Counted from the stretch's first letter, positions 9,014 through 17,667 are shown. The stretch is 64,000 bases of DNA from Vibrio cortegadensis (GCF_024347395.1 NZ_AP025473.1:496001-560000), one strand, 5' to 3'. Translations and numbers: made by a program. Notes: generated by a model from the letters alone, not told the origin.

Positions 9014-9086
9014 ATAATGACTCGTGTGGGACAGTCATTATTTGGATGAACAACTGCGCTTCGAAAAAGCAATGAAGCGCAGGTTG
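9014..9086 (-). promoter_or_regulatory. Two tandem stem-loops between the lipoprotein and MalK-like genes
   Basis: ATAATGACT/AGTCATTAT (9014-9022 with 9033-9041) is a perfect 9-bp stem. CAACTGCGCTTC (9051-9062) with GAAGCGCAGGTTG (9074-9086) is a 12-bp stem with one bulge, four bases past the lipoprotein stop. Neither has a T-run on the minus strand. They may stabilise the upstream mRNA or lower readthrough into the ATPase gene. Confidence 0.55.
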
Positions 9087-9089
9087 AGA

Positions 9090-9572
9090 TTAGTTACATT
9101 TTTTGATCAGTGCTCTTACTGGTTTTTTCTCTTCGGTCACTTCGATACTCCACAGGTATTTGCCATCTTCTGGAATATTGACCACTGTGTTTTTGGCAAA
9201 GCCACCGCGTTTGAGTTCTTTTACGTAGCCAGCCGTCATTGCTTTGCCATTTGCCGTAAATTGAGGATTCCAGCTCATGGTGGCAAACTGAAGGCTAACG
9301 TTACCCGCAGTTTCTTCGCTGACGACTTGATAGATTCCGTTGCCTTTGTATTGCATTTGGCGATTATCCATATGCATCCACTGCCCATCAGGGAAAGTAC
9401 CAACAACAAATAGAGAAGGGCGAATTGGGCCACGTTCTTCTACTGTTGGGAGGTTACAGTCGGCAAAAGGCCCTGTGGCTAAAGCTTGCTTTGGTGCGGC
9501 TGGTTCTGATGTACTCGCACAACCCATTAATGCAGTAGACAAGATAGCGGCAAGCAGAATTTTGTGTTTCAT
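9090..9572 (-). CDS. Small outer-membrane-type lipoprotein of the glucan locus
   Basis: A 160-residue lipoprotein: MKHKILLAAILSTALMGC with Cys18 as anchor. The mature part (PSLFVVGTFPDGQWMHM, later YQVVSEETAGNVSLQFAT, NPQFTANGK, YLWSIEVTEE) has alternating strands and aromatic residues typical of a starch-binding or SusE/pullulanase N-terminal type beta-sandwich. It may capture oligosaccharides at the cell surface or in the periplasm; this is inference from fold pattern and neighbours. A good AAGGAA site precedes the ATG. It lies 32 bases after the stand-alone MalK-domain gene. Confidence 0.65.
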   Translation of the reverse strand: MKHKILLAAILSTALMGCASTSEPAAPKQALATGPFADCNLPTVEERGPIRPSLFVVGTFPDGQWMHMDNRQMQYKGNGIYQVVSEETAGNVSLQFATMSWNPQFTANGKAMTAGYVKELKRGGFAKNTVVNIPEDGKYLWSIEVTEEKKPVRALIKKCN

Positions 9573-9604
9573 CGTTAATTTCCTTATTGTTCTTTGACTA
9601 ATAT

Positions 9605-10006
9605 TTATATAGTGATATTGGAGTGTGTTTCTAGATCGAAAATATGACTGAAATAAGTATCAAAATTGAATCTGAAATATTCACCAATATTTTTATTGGT
9701 GACCATCCGTCCTCGAACTTTCGAAGTGATGAGGCTGTTGGCTAATTCAAAGCTAATATGCTGAACATTATCTTTGCAGTGAAGCTCTGTTATTTTTCCT
9801 TGGATGGTATTAAGTTGCTCGTTGTGTTTTGCAAGCGTAATGAAGTCGGGGCGAATACCAAATTCAACGGGTTGATCAATATACATTTTAAGCTTGTCTT
9901 GTTGATGCTCAGGAATATGCAACCAAGATTGATTTCCAAGTTCTACATATATCTTGCTATTACAAGCTCGGATGGTAGCTTCAATGATATTGATGGGTTC
10001 GTCCAT
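9605..10006 (-). CDS. Stand-alone MalK C-terminal regulatory domain
   Basis: A 133-residue protein that matches only the C-terminal half of the MalK-like ATPase at 7839-8960. Shared blocks are IYVEL, the pattern IP-x4-KL-x2-YID-P-V-x2-GIRP, L-x4-G-K, and the C-terminal RFNFD-x4-H-FD-ET-x-NIT. It begins just where the ATPase has its inter-domain linker. No Walker A, signature or Walker B is present, and the gene before it is the intact acyltransferase, so it is not a frameshifted ATPase. I chose the ATG at 10006 because GAAG lies six bases upstream; a GTG at 10018 is possible. In MalK this domain dimerises and carries regulatory contacts, so a modulatory role is plausible. Confidence 0.75.
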   Translation of the reverse strand: MDEPINIIEATIRACNSKIYVELGNQSWLHIPEHQQDKLKMYIDQPVEFGIRPDFITLAKHNEQLNTIQGKITELHCKDNVQHISFELANSLITSKVRGRMVTNKNIGEYFRFNFDTYFSHIFDLETHSNITI

Positions 10007-10032
10007 GTGATTCTTCACTACTTATAAAATGG

Positions 10033-11040
10033 CTAAAAATTAAAGATCTTGGCGAAAAAGCTTCTCTCTTTTCCGATCTCTTTTGGTTGTTGATTCAATT
10101 TTGAACTTTTGGTTAATTTATTGAGAGCGGCTAAGTTCTTGTAATAGGCTCTTGCGTCTTTCGCGGGATAACCAAATAAGTCACTATTTGCTGGGAACGA
10201 GTGGCTGACGCCTGATTTTGCTTTGATCACAGAATTCTTGCCGATGGTTAAATGCCCAGCGGTTCCTGCTTGGCCATGAACGATGACGTTATCTTCTAGA
10301 ATTGTATGTCCAGCAAATCCTGTTTGAGACACCAGTAAGCAGTGTTTTCCTATGTGGCAGTCGTGGCCGATCTGAACCAAGTTATCAATTTTGGTGCCTT
10401 GTCCGATAATAGTATCCCCAAGGGTTCCTCTATCGATGGTGTTATTGCAACCAATCTCGACATCACTTTCAATAATGACTCTGCCAACACTTTCTACACG
10501 TTCGTAACGGCTTTTTTTGCCTGTCATATATTCGAAGCTGTAATTGCCGATTGAGTTATTGGAATCGATGGTGACATTATCTCCTATAACGGTCCCTTCC
10601 TTGATGACGGTATTGGCATGAATAGCGACGTTGTGACCAATGGTGACACCATTCATTATTTTTACGCCCGGCATGAAGTGACAGCCCTGACCTATTTGGC
10701 AATATTTACCAATGTAAACATCAGGGTTTTCAGATGTGTTACCTTGATCAAATAGCTTATATTTACTGGCTTTGTAATATCGCATTAAGTGGTTTAGCTT
10801 TTCAGCATCCACCGAGTCGATGACAATTTTTGTTTTAGCAGGGCAAGACAAAATACTTGATGGCCCAATAATTACATCAGCCGAGGTTTCAGATATTGCT
10901 TTGAGATCTTTTTTCGAGAAAACAATCGCAAGACCACCTTGTTCATCACTGCGAACGGGGCGTATGCGATTAATTTCCATCGATTCGTCGCCTTCAATGT
11001 TACCGCCAACGATTTGAGCTATCTCTGAAACGTTTATCAT
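10033..11040 (-). CDS. LpxD-like UDP-3-O-acylglucosamine N-acyltransferase paralogue
   Basis: A 335-residue left-handed beta-helix acyltransferase. The N-terminal domain (1-100) is of the UDP-binding LpxD type, the hexapeptide repeats (about 107-285) are regular, and the C-terminal helix has YPAKDARAYYKNLAALNKL as in LpxD. His226 in QIGHDCHIG aligns with the catalytic His of E. coli LpxD. The usual lpxD lies in the bamA-lpxA-fabZ cluster; this copy is in a sugar-uptake operon, between the porin and the MalK-domain gene. It may modify lipid A under inducing conditions or N-acylate another nucleotide sugar. The family is clear; the role is not. Confidence 0.8.
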   Translation of the reverse strand: MINVSEIAQIVGGNIEGDESMEINRIRPVRSDEQGGLAIVFSKKDLKAISETSADVIIGPSSILSCPAKTKIVIDSVDAEKLNHLMRYYKASKYKLFDQGNTSENPDVYIGKYCQIGQGCHFMPGVKIMNGVTIGHNVAIHANTVIKEGTVIGDNVTIDSNNSIGNYSFEYMTGKKSRYERVESVGRVIIESDVEIGCNNTIDRGTLGDTIIGQGTKIDNLVQIGHDCHIGKHCLLVSQTGFAGHTILEDNVIVHGQAGTAGHLTIGKNSVIKAKSGVSHSFPANSDLFGYPAKDARAYYKNLAALNKLTKSSKLNQQPKEIGKERSFFAKIFNF

Positions 11041-11067
11041 AATATTTTGTCTGCCATTGTCTGATAG

Positions 11068-12090
11068 TTAGAAACGGTATAGAGCTTGTAAGAATAGAGT
11101 GTTCTGTTCAACTATTTTTTCATCGCCAGCGTATTGATCCATATTTGATGTCTCAGTATCTTTCGCCCACTCATATTCTGCTTTAACTAACCAGTCGTCA
11201 CCTACAGCTTGCTCATAACCAATGGTCGCTTTACGGATGTCTTTGAAATAGTCATCATTGCTATTGATACCATTGGTTTCATTTTCACCGATGCGAGCGC
11301 GTACATACATGGTGCCTGCGTCATCAAAGCTGTATTGAACGATTGGTTCGAAGTATTTCTCTGTAAAATCACTGACTTTAGAGCCATTGGCATCGTTCTC
11401 TTTGATTTGGTAGAAGAACTCAACGCCTAGCTCCCAATTATCGAACCGTTTATATGGCTTGAACAACAAGCTATAGCCTTCTTCTTTTACGGTTCCCCAC
11501 GCACTTTTATCTTCATCGTTATACAGATACTCAAGGTTGGAGTAGAAGCCAGCGTTATATTCATTGCTCCAATAAGTTAGGTAAGGTCGAAAGCTATGCT
11601 CTGTTTTCGTTTTTCGTAATCCTGATGTACCAGCCGTGCTGTATAGCTGACTTCTTGTGTACTCAATATCGTAGACGGCACCTGTCGCCCAACCCCCGCC
11701 AATATTGAAGCCTTTATCAAGTGATAGGAGATGCTTATATCCATCTTCAGTCTCAGAATAATGACTTCCGTCCTGTTTTATGAGCTCTTTCTTACGGTCT
11801 TCTAATTTGAACGCGTATAGAGCCGATAAATTCCATTTCGCATTTCGGTAGAACAGACTTACCACTTCGTGGGTTCTTGTTTGTTCTGTTGATTTGATTC
11901 CGCCCCATTTGGCCCAGTCAGTTGTGTTTTTGTATTCATACTCAATTGATGATCCAACGTGCCCACCAAATTGCATAGCGTCATCAAAAAAAGTGTCTTG
12001 AGGGGCAAATCCTCGGTCATCTGAAGCGAATGCGGTGGTACTAAGGACAAGCGTATTCGCGATTAGTACGGACAGTAGTGTTTTTTTCAC
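11068..12090 (-). CDS. Oligosaccharide-type beta-barrel porin (OmpG/CymA-like)
   Basis: A 340-residue outer-membrane protein with signal peptide MKKTLLSVLIANTLVLSTTAFA. Alternating amphipathic strands follow (YSLLFKPYKRFDNWELGVEFFYQ, MYVRARIG), ending in an aromatic-Arg-Phe C-terminus (LYRF), the usual barrel-assembly signal. Size and position opposite a cyclomaltodextrinase and binding-protein transporter fit a monomeric OmpG/CymA-type channel for cyclodextrins or long maltodextrins. KdgM-type porins are another possibility. It is the first gene of the minus arm, so its promoter shares the divergent region with CRP-like sites. Confidence 0.72.
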   Translation of the reverse strand: MKKTLLSVLIANTLVLSTTAFASDDRGFAPQDTFFDDAMQFGGHVGSSIEYEYKNTTDWAKWGGIKSTEQTRTHEVVSLFYRNAKWNLSALYAFKLEDRKKELIKQDGSHYSETEDGYKHLLSLDKGFNIGGGWATGAVYDIEYTRSQLYSTAGTSGLRKTKTEHSFRPYLTYWSNEYNAGFYSNLEYLYNDEDKSAWGTVKEEGYSLLFKPYKRFDNWELGVEFFYQIKENDANGSKVSDFTEKYFEPIVQYSFDDAGTMYVRARIGENETNGINSNDDYFKDIRKATIGYEQAVGDDWLVKAEYEWAKDTETSNMDQYAGDEKIVEQNTLFLQALYRF

Positions 12091-12254
12091 AGTATTTCCT
12101 TATCAATCCAGCGGTATATTTTTATTGAATAGTTCAATGCAATGAATATTTAGTAGTTCACGTTGAACGCCTAATTATTGTTCTGCATTTAATTTCTTTT
12201 TTCTCCCTGGATTTATAACAAATGAGAGATTGGTCACTTTTAGTAGTGGTAATT

Positions 12255-12270
12255 GTTGATCTTCATCACA
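12255..12270. promoter_or_regulatory. CRP-like site 1 (porin side)
   Basis: GTTGA-TCTTCA-TCACA fits TGTGA-N6-TCACA with a perfect right half and 3 of 5 in the left half. It lies 165 bases upstream of the porin ATG and is part of a longer direct repeat with the site at 12384-12399. Confidence 0.5.
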
Positions 12271-12290
12271 AATGCTCGCTTGTTAGCCAA

Positions 12291-12356
12291 TATTCAATAG
12301 AGTTTTAGTGGCAGAGACACGATAAACCCATATGCTCTCTGCTGTCTCATTGAATA
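12291..12356. promoter_or_regulatory. Interrupted dyad, candidate operator of the divergent locus
   Basis: TATTCAAT (12291-12298) pairs with ATTGAATA (12349-12356). Inside, GAGAC pairs with GTCTC, and alternatively GCAGAGA (12311-12317) with TCTCTGC (12336-12342). The centre (about 12324) is almost midway between the two CRP-like sites. It could bind the TrmB-type regulator or another local regulator; this is inference. Confidence 0.4.
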
Positions 12357-12383
12357 TAGGAAGACAGATTGTCATGGCTTTTA

Positions 12384-12399
12384 GTTGATCGTTATCACA
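12384..12399. promoter_or_regulatory. CRP-like site 2 (binding-protein side)
   Basis: GTTGA-TCGTTA-TCACA, the same pattern as site 1. Its centre is about 70 bases before the start of transcription expected from the promoter at 12428-12455, a distance used by class I CRP activation. Confidence 0.5.
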
Positions 12400-12427
12400 A
12401 ATATGCTTGTTGTTTATTCAATTTGTG

Positions 12428-12455
12428 TTGACTTATTTCTGTTCAAATCTAACCT
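12428..12455 (+). promoter_or_regulatory. Predicted promoter of the transporter-amylase operon
   Basis: TTGACT (12428-12433), 16 bases, then TAACCT (12450-12455). The -10 is weak, as expected of an activator-dependent promoter. It is about 43 bases upstream of the start codon. Confidence 0.4.
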
Positions 12456-12497
12456 AGTCGTATCTTATGGACTACTACAATGTTTCACGGAGTAGAT

Positions 12498-13724
12498 ATG
12501 AAAAAAAATATCCTAACAACCGCTTTGATGACTTCCGCTTTGATCGCAGGATCTGTCACCGCCGAAGAAATTAAGCCAGAAAGCGATGCTGAACTATTAA
12601 TTTGGACGGATCGTACAACAGTTGAATACATGGAGTTTGCAGCGGAGTCATTTAATGAGAGCTTTGGTTATGATATTGATTTCTCATTCCGTGGATTAGC
12701 TCCAATTGATTCGGCCTCTCGCCTTATTCAAGATGGAGGTTCGGCGCGCGTTGCGGATGTGGCAGAAATTGAACATGACCTTCTAGGGCGCTTGGTGGTT
12801 GCGGGTGGCGCAATGGAGAACTTGGTGTCGGCTGAGCGTATTAATTCTACTTTTATGCAAAATGCAGTCAGTGCTTCTAAAGCCGAAGGGGTCGATTATG
12901 GCTTTCCGGTCAGTTTTGCGACAACCGCGCTGTTCTATAACAAAGATCTGCTTCCAAAGGCTCCTGAATCGTTTGAAGAGTTGATTGAGTTTTCAAAACA
13001 ATTCAATAACAAGAAAGAACATAAGTACGCTTTGCTGTGGGATATTCAAAACTATTATGAAACGCGAATGTTCGTGACGCTATATGGTGCTTATGAATTC
13101 GGTAACAATGGTACGGATGCGAAAGATATCGGCATCAATTCAGAGAAAGCGCAGCAAGGTTTGGCTGCAATGAAGCAACTTCAAACGGCAAATAATTCGA
13201 ACCCAATTGATATGCGCAACCCTCAAGTTCGACGTGGGCTGTTTAGCGAAGGTAAAGTGGCGGCAATTATTGATGGACCTTGGGCAATTCAGGGTTACCA
13301 AAACTCCGGTGTTAATTTTGGGGTGGTGCCAATGCCGAAGTTAAATGGCTTGCAACCGAGAACATTCTCGACAGTGCGTCTAGCGGTTGTCTCCTCATAC
13401 ACCGAATACCCAAGAGCGGCTCAGTTGTTTGCCGATTATCTATCATCTGAAAAAATGCTTAAAAAGCGTTACGAAATGACGGAATCTATCCCGCCTATCC
13501 AGTCGGTAATGGAAGATATTATTGTCGATGCAGATGAAGCTACGTATGCCATTATTACTCAAGGGTTCTATTCAGATGCAATGCCGTCTGTACCTGAAAT
13601 GGGCTTTATTTGGTCTCCAATGGCAAGTGCAATTACTGATTTTTGGATGAACGATAAAACGCCAAAACAGGTGCTAGATAAAGCAATGAATATCATTAAA
13701 GAACAGATCGAATTGCAGGAATAG
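12498..13724 (+). CDS. MalE-type periplasmic oligosaccharide-binding protein
   Basis: A 408-residue solute-binding protein, cluster MalE/CymE. I chose the ATG at 12498 because GGAG lies six bases upstream and a normal signal peptide results (MKKNILTTALMTSALIAGSVTA); a GTG/ATG frame extension to 12480 lacks one. Visible family features are LLIWTDRTTVEYMEFAAESF, YGFPVSFATTALFYNKDLLP and AAIIDGPWAIQGY. It would deliver maltodextrin or cyclodextrin to the two permeases that follow. It heads the plus-strand operon. Confidence 0.88.
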   Translation: MKKNILTTALMTSALIAGSVTAEEIKPESDAELLIWTDRTTVEYMEFAAESFNESFGYDIDFSFRGLAPIDSASRLIQDGGSARVADVAEIEHDLLGRLVVAGGAMENLVSAERINSTFMQNAVSASKAEGVDYGFPVSFATTALFYNKDLLPKAPESFEELIEFSKQFNNKKEHKYALLWDIQNYYETRMFVTLYGAYEFGNNGTDAKDIGINSEKAQQGLAAMKQLQTANNSNPIDMRNPQVRRGLFSEGKVAAIIDGPWAIQGYQNSGVNFGVVPMPKLNGLQPRTFSTVRLAVVSSYTEYPRAAQLFADYLSSEKMLKKRYEMTESIPPIQSVMEDIIVDADEATYAIITQGFYSDAMPSVPEMGFIWSPMASAITDFWMNDKTPKQVLDKAMNIIKEQIELQE

Positions 13725-13734
13725 AAGGTCATTT

Positions 13735-15018
13735 ATGTTGTTAACAGAGACTAAGCCGGCATCGAAGGTGCCTGCTTCTATCCTTATCATGGGGAGTTCT
13801 CAATTACGGAAAGGGCACTGGGTTAAAGGAGGGGTGTTTTTAGCAATGCAGGTCATGACATTGCTGATGCTACCTGACCTTATTCTTGCTCTGAAAGGAT
13901 TGATATCTCTTGGTGATGTGGCACAAGTTCGTAAAGGGTTTAAAGTATTTCAAGGTGACAACTCCATCTACCTGTTAGTGGAAGGGGTTATCGCTCTATT
14001 GTTTAGTTTTCTTATTACTTGTTTGTATATTTCAAACGTGAAAGACGCGCAACAATGTGGGCAATGTCGTTTGTCGGTAATGGGGCAGTTGAAAGATATT
14101 TACGATAAAAAGTTTGCCTTTATCATGTTATCGCCTGCTTTTATCGCTTGTATCACCTTTATTATTTTACCAATTCTGATCACGGTACTGGTGTCATTTA
14201 CTAACTATTCAGCACCGAATCATATCCCTCCCCGCAACTTAGTGGATTGGGTTGGTTTTAAAAATTTCTTCTCTCTATTTGAGTTAAAAATTTGGTCAAG
14301 CACCTTTTTCGGTGTGGCGTCATGGACGGTGATCTGGGCATTCTGTGCCACGATATGTACCTGTGGTTTTGGTTTTCTTCTTGCCCTTGCGCTAGAGAAT
14401 AAAAAGATTAAAGCGAAGAAAGCGTGGCGATTTATTTTCATTCTTCCTTATGCGATCCCTGCGTTTGTCACTCTATTAATGTTTCGCTTATTGCTGAATG
14501 GTATCGGGCCAGTTAACGCGACTTTGAATACATGGGGCTTTGATTCGGTCGCCTTTTTATCTGACCCTATCATGGCTAAGTTCACAGTCATTGCGATCAG
14601 TGTATGGGTTGGAGCGCCTTACTTCATGCTGTTGATTGCGGGTGCGCTAACTAATATCCCAGCCGATCTTTATGAAGCAAGCGAAGTCGATGGTGCGAGT
14701 AAGCTTCAGCAGTTTTGGGAAATTACGCTACCTATGGTTCTTCACCAAGTTGCCCCATCTCTCGTGATGACCTTTGCACATAATTTCAATAACTTTGGTG
14801 CGATATTCTTGCTGACAGAAGGTGGACCGATTAATCCTGAATACCGTTTTGCAGGCCATACGGACATTCTTATCACTTGGATCTACAAACTGACGTTGGA
14901 CTTCCAGCAATATCAAATCGCTTCGGTAATCTCGATTGTCATTTTCTTGTTCTTATCTGGTATTGCGATCTGGCAATTTAGTCGAATGAAATCGTTTAAA
15001 GATGATGTAGGAATGTAA
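13735..15018 (+). CDS. MalF-type ABC permease
   Basis: A 427-residue inner-membrane protein with about eight hydrophobic segments; two lie in an N-terminal extension (residues 30-105) ahead of the core transport domain, as in MalF. The EAA loop that docks on the ATPase is EASEVDGASKLQQFWEITLP (near residue 325). It follows the binding-protein gene by 10 bases and precedes the second permease by one base. Together with that permease and the ATPase encoded at 7839-8960 it forms the uptake channel. Confidence 0.9.
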   Translation: MLLTETKPASKVPASILIMGSSQLRKGHWVKGGVFLAMQVMTLLMLPDLILALKGLISLGDVAQVRKGFKVFQGDNSIYLLVEGVIALLFSFLITCLYISNVKDAQQCGQCRLSVMGQLKDIYDKKFAFIMLSPAFIACITFIILPILITVLVSFTNYSAPNHIPPRNLVDWVGFKNFFSLFELKIWSSTFFGVASWTVIWAFCATICTCGFGFLLALALENKKIKAKKAWRFIFILPYAIPAFVTLLMFRLLLNGIGPVNATLNTWGFDSVAFLSDPIMAKFTVIAISVWVGAPYFMLLIAGALTNIPADLYEASEVDGASKLQQFWEITLPMVLHQVAPSLVMTFAHNFNNFGAIFLLTEGGPINPEYRFAGHTDILITWIYKLTLDFQQYQIASVISIVIFLFLSGIAIWQFSRMKSFKDDVGM

Positions 15019-15019
15019 A

Positions 15020-15853
15020 ATGGAAAAGTTAATTGGAAAGCTAGGAACCGCGATTGTTTACCTATTCTTGACGTTAAATGCATTGCTTGTGCTTGCCCCT
15101 GTTATTTGGACGGTTTTAGCGTCATTTAAGCCCGGTAATAACTTATTTAGCTCAAGTTTTACGGATATAGGTTTCACGCTTGATCACTATCGTGCGCTTT
15201 TTACCGATACTCCATATTTAGATTGGTATCTGAATACCTTTATGCTGGCAACGGCAAACATGTTGATTTCACTTGTCGTCGTGACGATTTCAGCCTTTGT
15301 ATTTTCTCGTTACCGCTTCAAAGGTAAACGCAACGTCATGATGAGCATTTTAGTACTGCAAATGTTTCCTGCGTTCTTATCAATGACCGCAATCTATATT
15401 TTGTTGTCGAAATTGAACCTTATCGATACCTACGCAGGTTTATTGTTTGTCTATGTCACGGGCTCACTGCCATTTATGGTGTGGCTGGTGAAAGGGTACT
15501 TCGATGCGATTCCAACCTCATTGGATGAAGCGGCGAAAATCGATGGTGCAGGGCACATGACCATCTTCATAGAGATAATATTACCTTTGGCAAAACCTAT
15601 CTTAGTTTTTGTGGGGTTAGTGTCGTTCACAGGTCCTTGGATGGACTTCATTCTGCCGACTCTCATATTACGTAGCGAAGAAAAAATGACTCTCGCTATT
15701 GGTATCTTCAGTTGGATCTCTTCTAACTCGGCTGAGAACTTTACGCTCTTTGCAGCAGGTTCACTGTTAGTTGCCGTTCCAATTACGTTGCTGTTTGTTG
15801 CAACGCAGAAACACATCACCACCGGTCTCGTCAGCGGTGCAGTAAAAGAATAA
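15020..15853 (+). CDS. MalG-type ABC permease
   Basis: A 277-residue inner-membrane protein with six predicted helices and the EAA loop EAAKIDGAGHMTIFIEIILP (about residues 173-192). It is the second half of the permease heterodimer. The one-base spacing from the preceding permease gene implies translational coupling. The cyclomaltodextrinase gene follows after 17 bases with an AGGA ribosome binding site. Confidence 0.92.
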   Translation: MEKLIGKLGTAIVYLFLTLNALLVLAPVIWTVLASFKPGNNLFSSSFTDIGFTLDHYRALFTDTPYLDWYLNTFMLATANMLISLVVVTISAFVFSRYRFKGKRNVMMSILVLQMFPAFLSMTAIYILLSKLNLIDTYAGLLFVYVTGSLPFMVWLVKGYFDAIPTSLDEAAKIDGAGHMTIFIEIILPLAKPILVFVGLVSFTGPWMDFILPTLILRSEEKMTLAIGIFSWISSNSAENFTLFAAGSLLVAVPITLLFVATQKHITTGLVSGAVKE

Positions 15854-15870
15854 AAATCAGGAATACACAC

Positions 15871-17664
15871 ATGATTACAAAAAGCTCGCTAACACACTCG
15901 GCAAAGAGTGCGGACAGTTACGCCTATGATAATGAAACGCTTCACTTAAGATTACGCAGTGCAAAAGGCGAAATTGAACGTGTGGCGCTATGGATAGGTG
16001 ACCCTTATCACTGGGCTGAAGGTGGACTCGATGGTGGTAATCTCGGCGGAAGTGATGCTCATGGCTGGGTAGGTGGAAATGAAGTTCCTATGATCCATGA
16101 AGGAGAGACGGAACACCATGACCATTGGTTCGCCGAATTTAAGCCGCCGAAACGTCGTAGTCGCTATGGATTTATTCTGTATGGCAAAGACGGAGAAAAA
16201 ATTCTATTTGGTGAAAAACGTTGTGCAGATCTGTCGGATCCGAATGAAGCCGAAGCCGAGTTAAGTAACTTAAGTAATTTTTATTGCTTCCCTTATATCA
16301 ATCCACGTGATGTTTTGAAAACACCGAGTTGGGTTCCTGACACTATTTGGTATCAGATATTTCCTGAACGCTTTGCTAATGGTCGACCTGAAATTTCACC
16401 AGCAGAAGTGCAGCCATGGGGAACTCGGCCTGTGTCTACTAACTTCATGGGAGGCGATCTTTGGGGAGTCATTGAGAAGTTAGACTATTTACAAGATCTT
16501 GGGATCAATGGTTTGTACCTTTGTCCTATCTTTACAGCCAACGCTAACCATAAATACGACACGGTCGATTACTATAACGTTGACCCGCATTTTGGCGGTA
16601 ATGAAGCCTTTAAAGCGTTAGTTAAAGAGGCGCATGCGCGTGGAATGAAAATCATGCTCGATGCGGTATTCAACCATATTGGTGATAAGTCACCGTTGTG
16701 GCTCGATGTGGTAGAAAAAGGTGCAGATTCTAAATACGCCGATTGGTTTTGGATCAATAAGTTCCCGGTTTATCCCGATACACCAAAAGATGAATGGGAT
16801 TTTTGGAACTTTAACTACGAGACTTTTGGTAACGTACTTGAGATGCCAAAACTCAACACAGAAAATGAAGAGTGCCGAGCATACCTTCTTGATGTTGCGC
16901 GTTACTGGGTGGAAGAGTTTGATATCGATGGTTGGCGTTTAGATGTGGCCAACGAAGTGGATCACTCTTTCTGGCGCGATTTTCGCACCGTAGTAAAAGG
17001 CATTAAGCCAGATTGCTACATCTTAGGTGAGATTTGGCATGAGGGAATGCCATGGTTACGAGGCGATCAGTATGACTCGCTGATGAACTACCCATTAACT
17101 CAAGCAATCACAGACTATTTTGCATTGGCAGCATTTGATAAAGAGAGCTTCATGCACGCGGTAAGCACTTCATATTTGGCTTACCCTCATAACGTCAATG
17201 AAGCGATGTTTAATTTGCTCGATAGCCACGATACTACTCGTATTCTGACTCTATGTGGTAATGATAAACGTAAAGCGAAACTCGCGTATCTATTTATGTT
17301 CACGCAAGTGGGTGCTCCTTGTATCTATTATGGTGGCGAAATAGGCATGGACGGCGGGCGAGGCATGGGAAGTGAAGATAACCGAAAATGCATGATTTGG
17401 GATGAATCTGAGCAAGACCATGACTTTAAAAACTTTATCAAAGAACTGGTTGCACTAAGGCAGTCGCATCCTGAGTTTAATCAGCCACAAATCGAGTGGT
17501 TAACGGTAAATGATGACGAATGTATTGCGTATCAACGTGGAAAAGTGACGTTTGTACTCAATAATTCGGCTGCTCAAAAGAGCGTTCAAGTTAATGGCGA
17601 CGACATTGAGTTAGATGCTTATGGGTATCGTATTCTCAATGAAGTAAAGATGGGTCAGAAGTAA
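15871..17664 (+). CDS. Cyclomaltodextrinase/neopullulanase-type GH13 hydrolase
   Basis: A 597-residue intracellular alpha-glucan hydrolase with no signal peptide. Residues 1-130 form the N-terminal beta-domain used for dimerisation in this subfamily. The catalytic barrel has region I DAVFNH (263-269), region II DGWRLDVANEVDH (nucleophile Asp358), region III ILGEIWH (Glu387) and region IV LLDSHDTTR (Asp454). VANEVDHSFW is typical of cyclomaltodextrinases, maltogenic amylases and neopullulanases. It would open cyclodextrins or cut maltodextrins after import. Confidence 0.93.
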   Translation: MITKSSLTHSAKSADSYAYDNETLHLRLRSAKGEIERVALWIGDPYHWAEGGLDGGNLGGSDAHGWVGGNEVPMIHEGETEHHDHWFAEFKPPKRRSRYGFILYGKDGEKILFGEKRCADLSDPNEAEAELSNLSNFYCFPYINPRDVLKTPSWVPDTIWYQIFPERFANGRPEISPAEVQPWGTRPVSTNFMGGDLWGVIEKLDYLQDLGINGLYLCPIFTANANHKYDTVDYYNVDPHFGGNEAFKALVKEAHARGMKIMLDAVFNHIGDKSPLWLDVVEKGADSKYADWFWINKFPVYPDTPKDEWDFWNFNYETFGNVLEMPKLNTENEECRAYLLDVARYWVEEFDIDGWRLDVANEVDHSFWRDFRTVVKGIKPDCYILGEIWHEGMPWLRGDQYDSLMNYPLTQAITDYFALAAFDKESFMHAVSTSYLAYPHNVNEAMFNLLDSHDTTRILTLCGNDKRKAKLAYLFMFTQVGAPCIYYGGEIGMDGGRGMGSEDNRKCMIWDESEQDHDFKNFIKELVALRQSHPEFNQPQIEWLTVNDDECIAYQRGKVTFVLNNSAAQKSVQVNGDDIELDAYGYRILNEVKMGQK

Positions 17665-17667
17665 CGG

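Noticed and set aside
9024..9413. Plus-strand frame of 129 codons
   Set aside because: Antisense to the lipoprotein gene, whose lipobox and start are clear.
7839..10006. MalK-domain gene as a frameshifted or split ATPase
   Set aside because: No ATPase half lies upstream of it; the preceding gene is an intact acyltransferase and a full ATPase exists separately.
15451..15870. Minus-strand frame of 139 codons
   Set aside because: Antisense to the MalG-type permease gene, which has clear family motifs.
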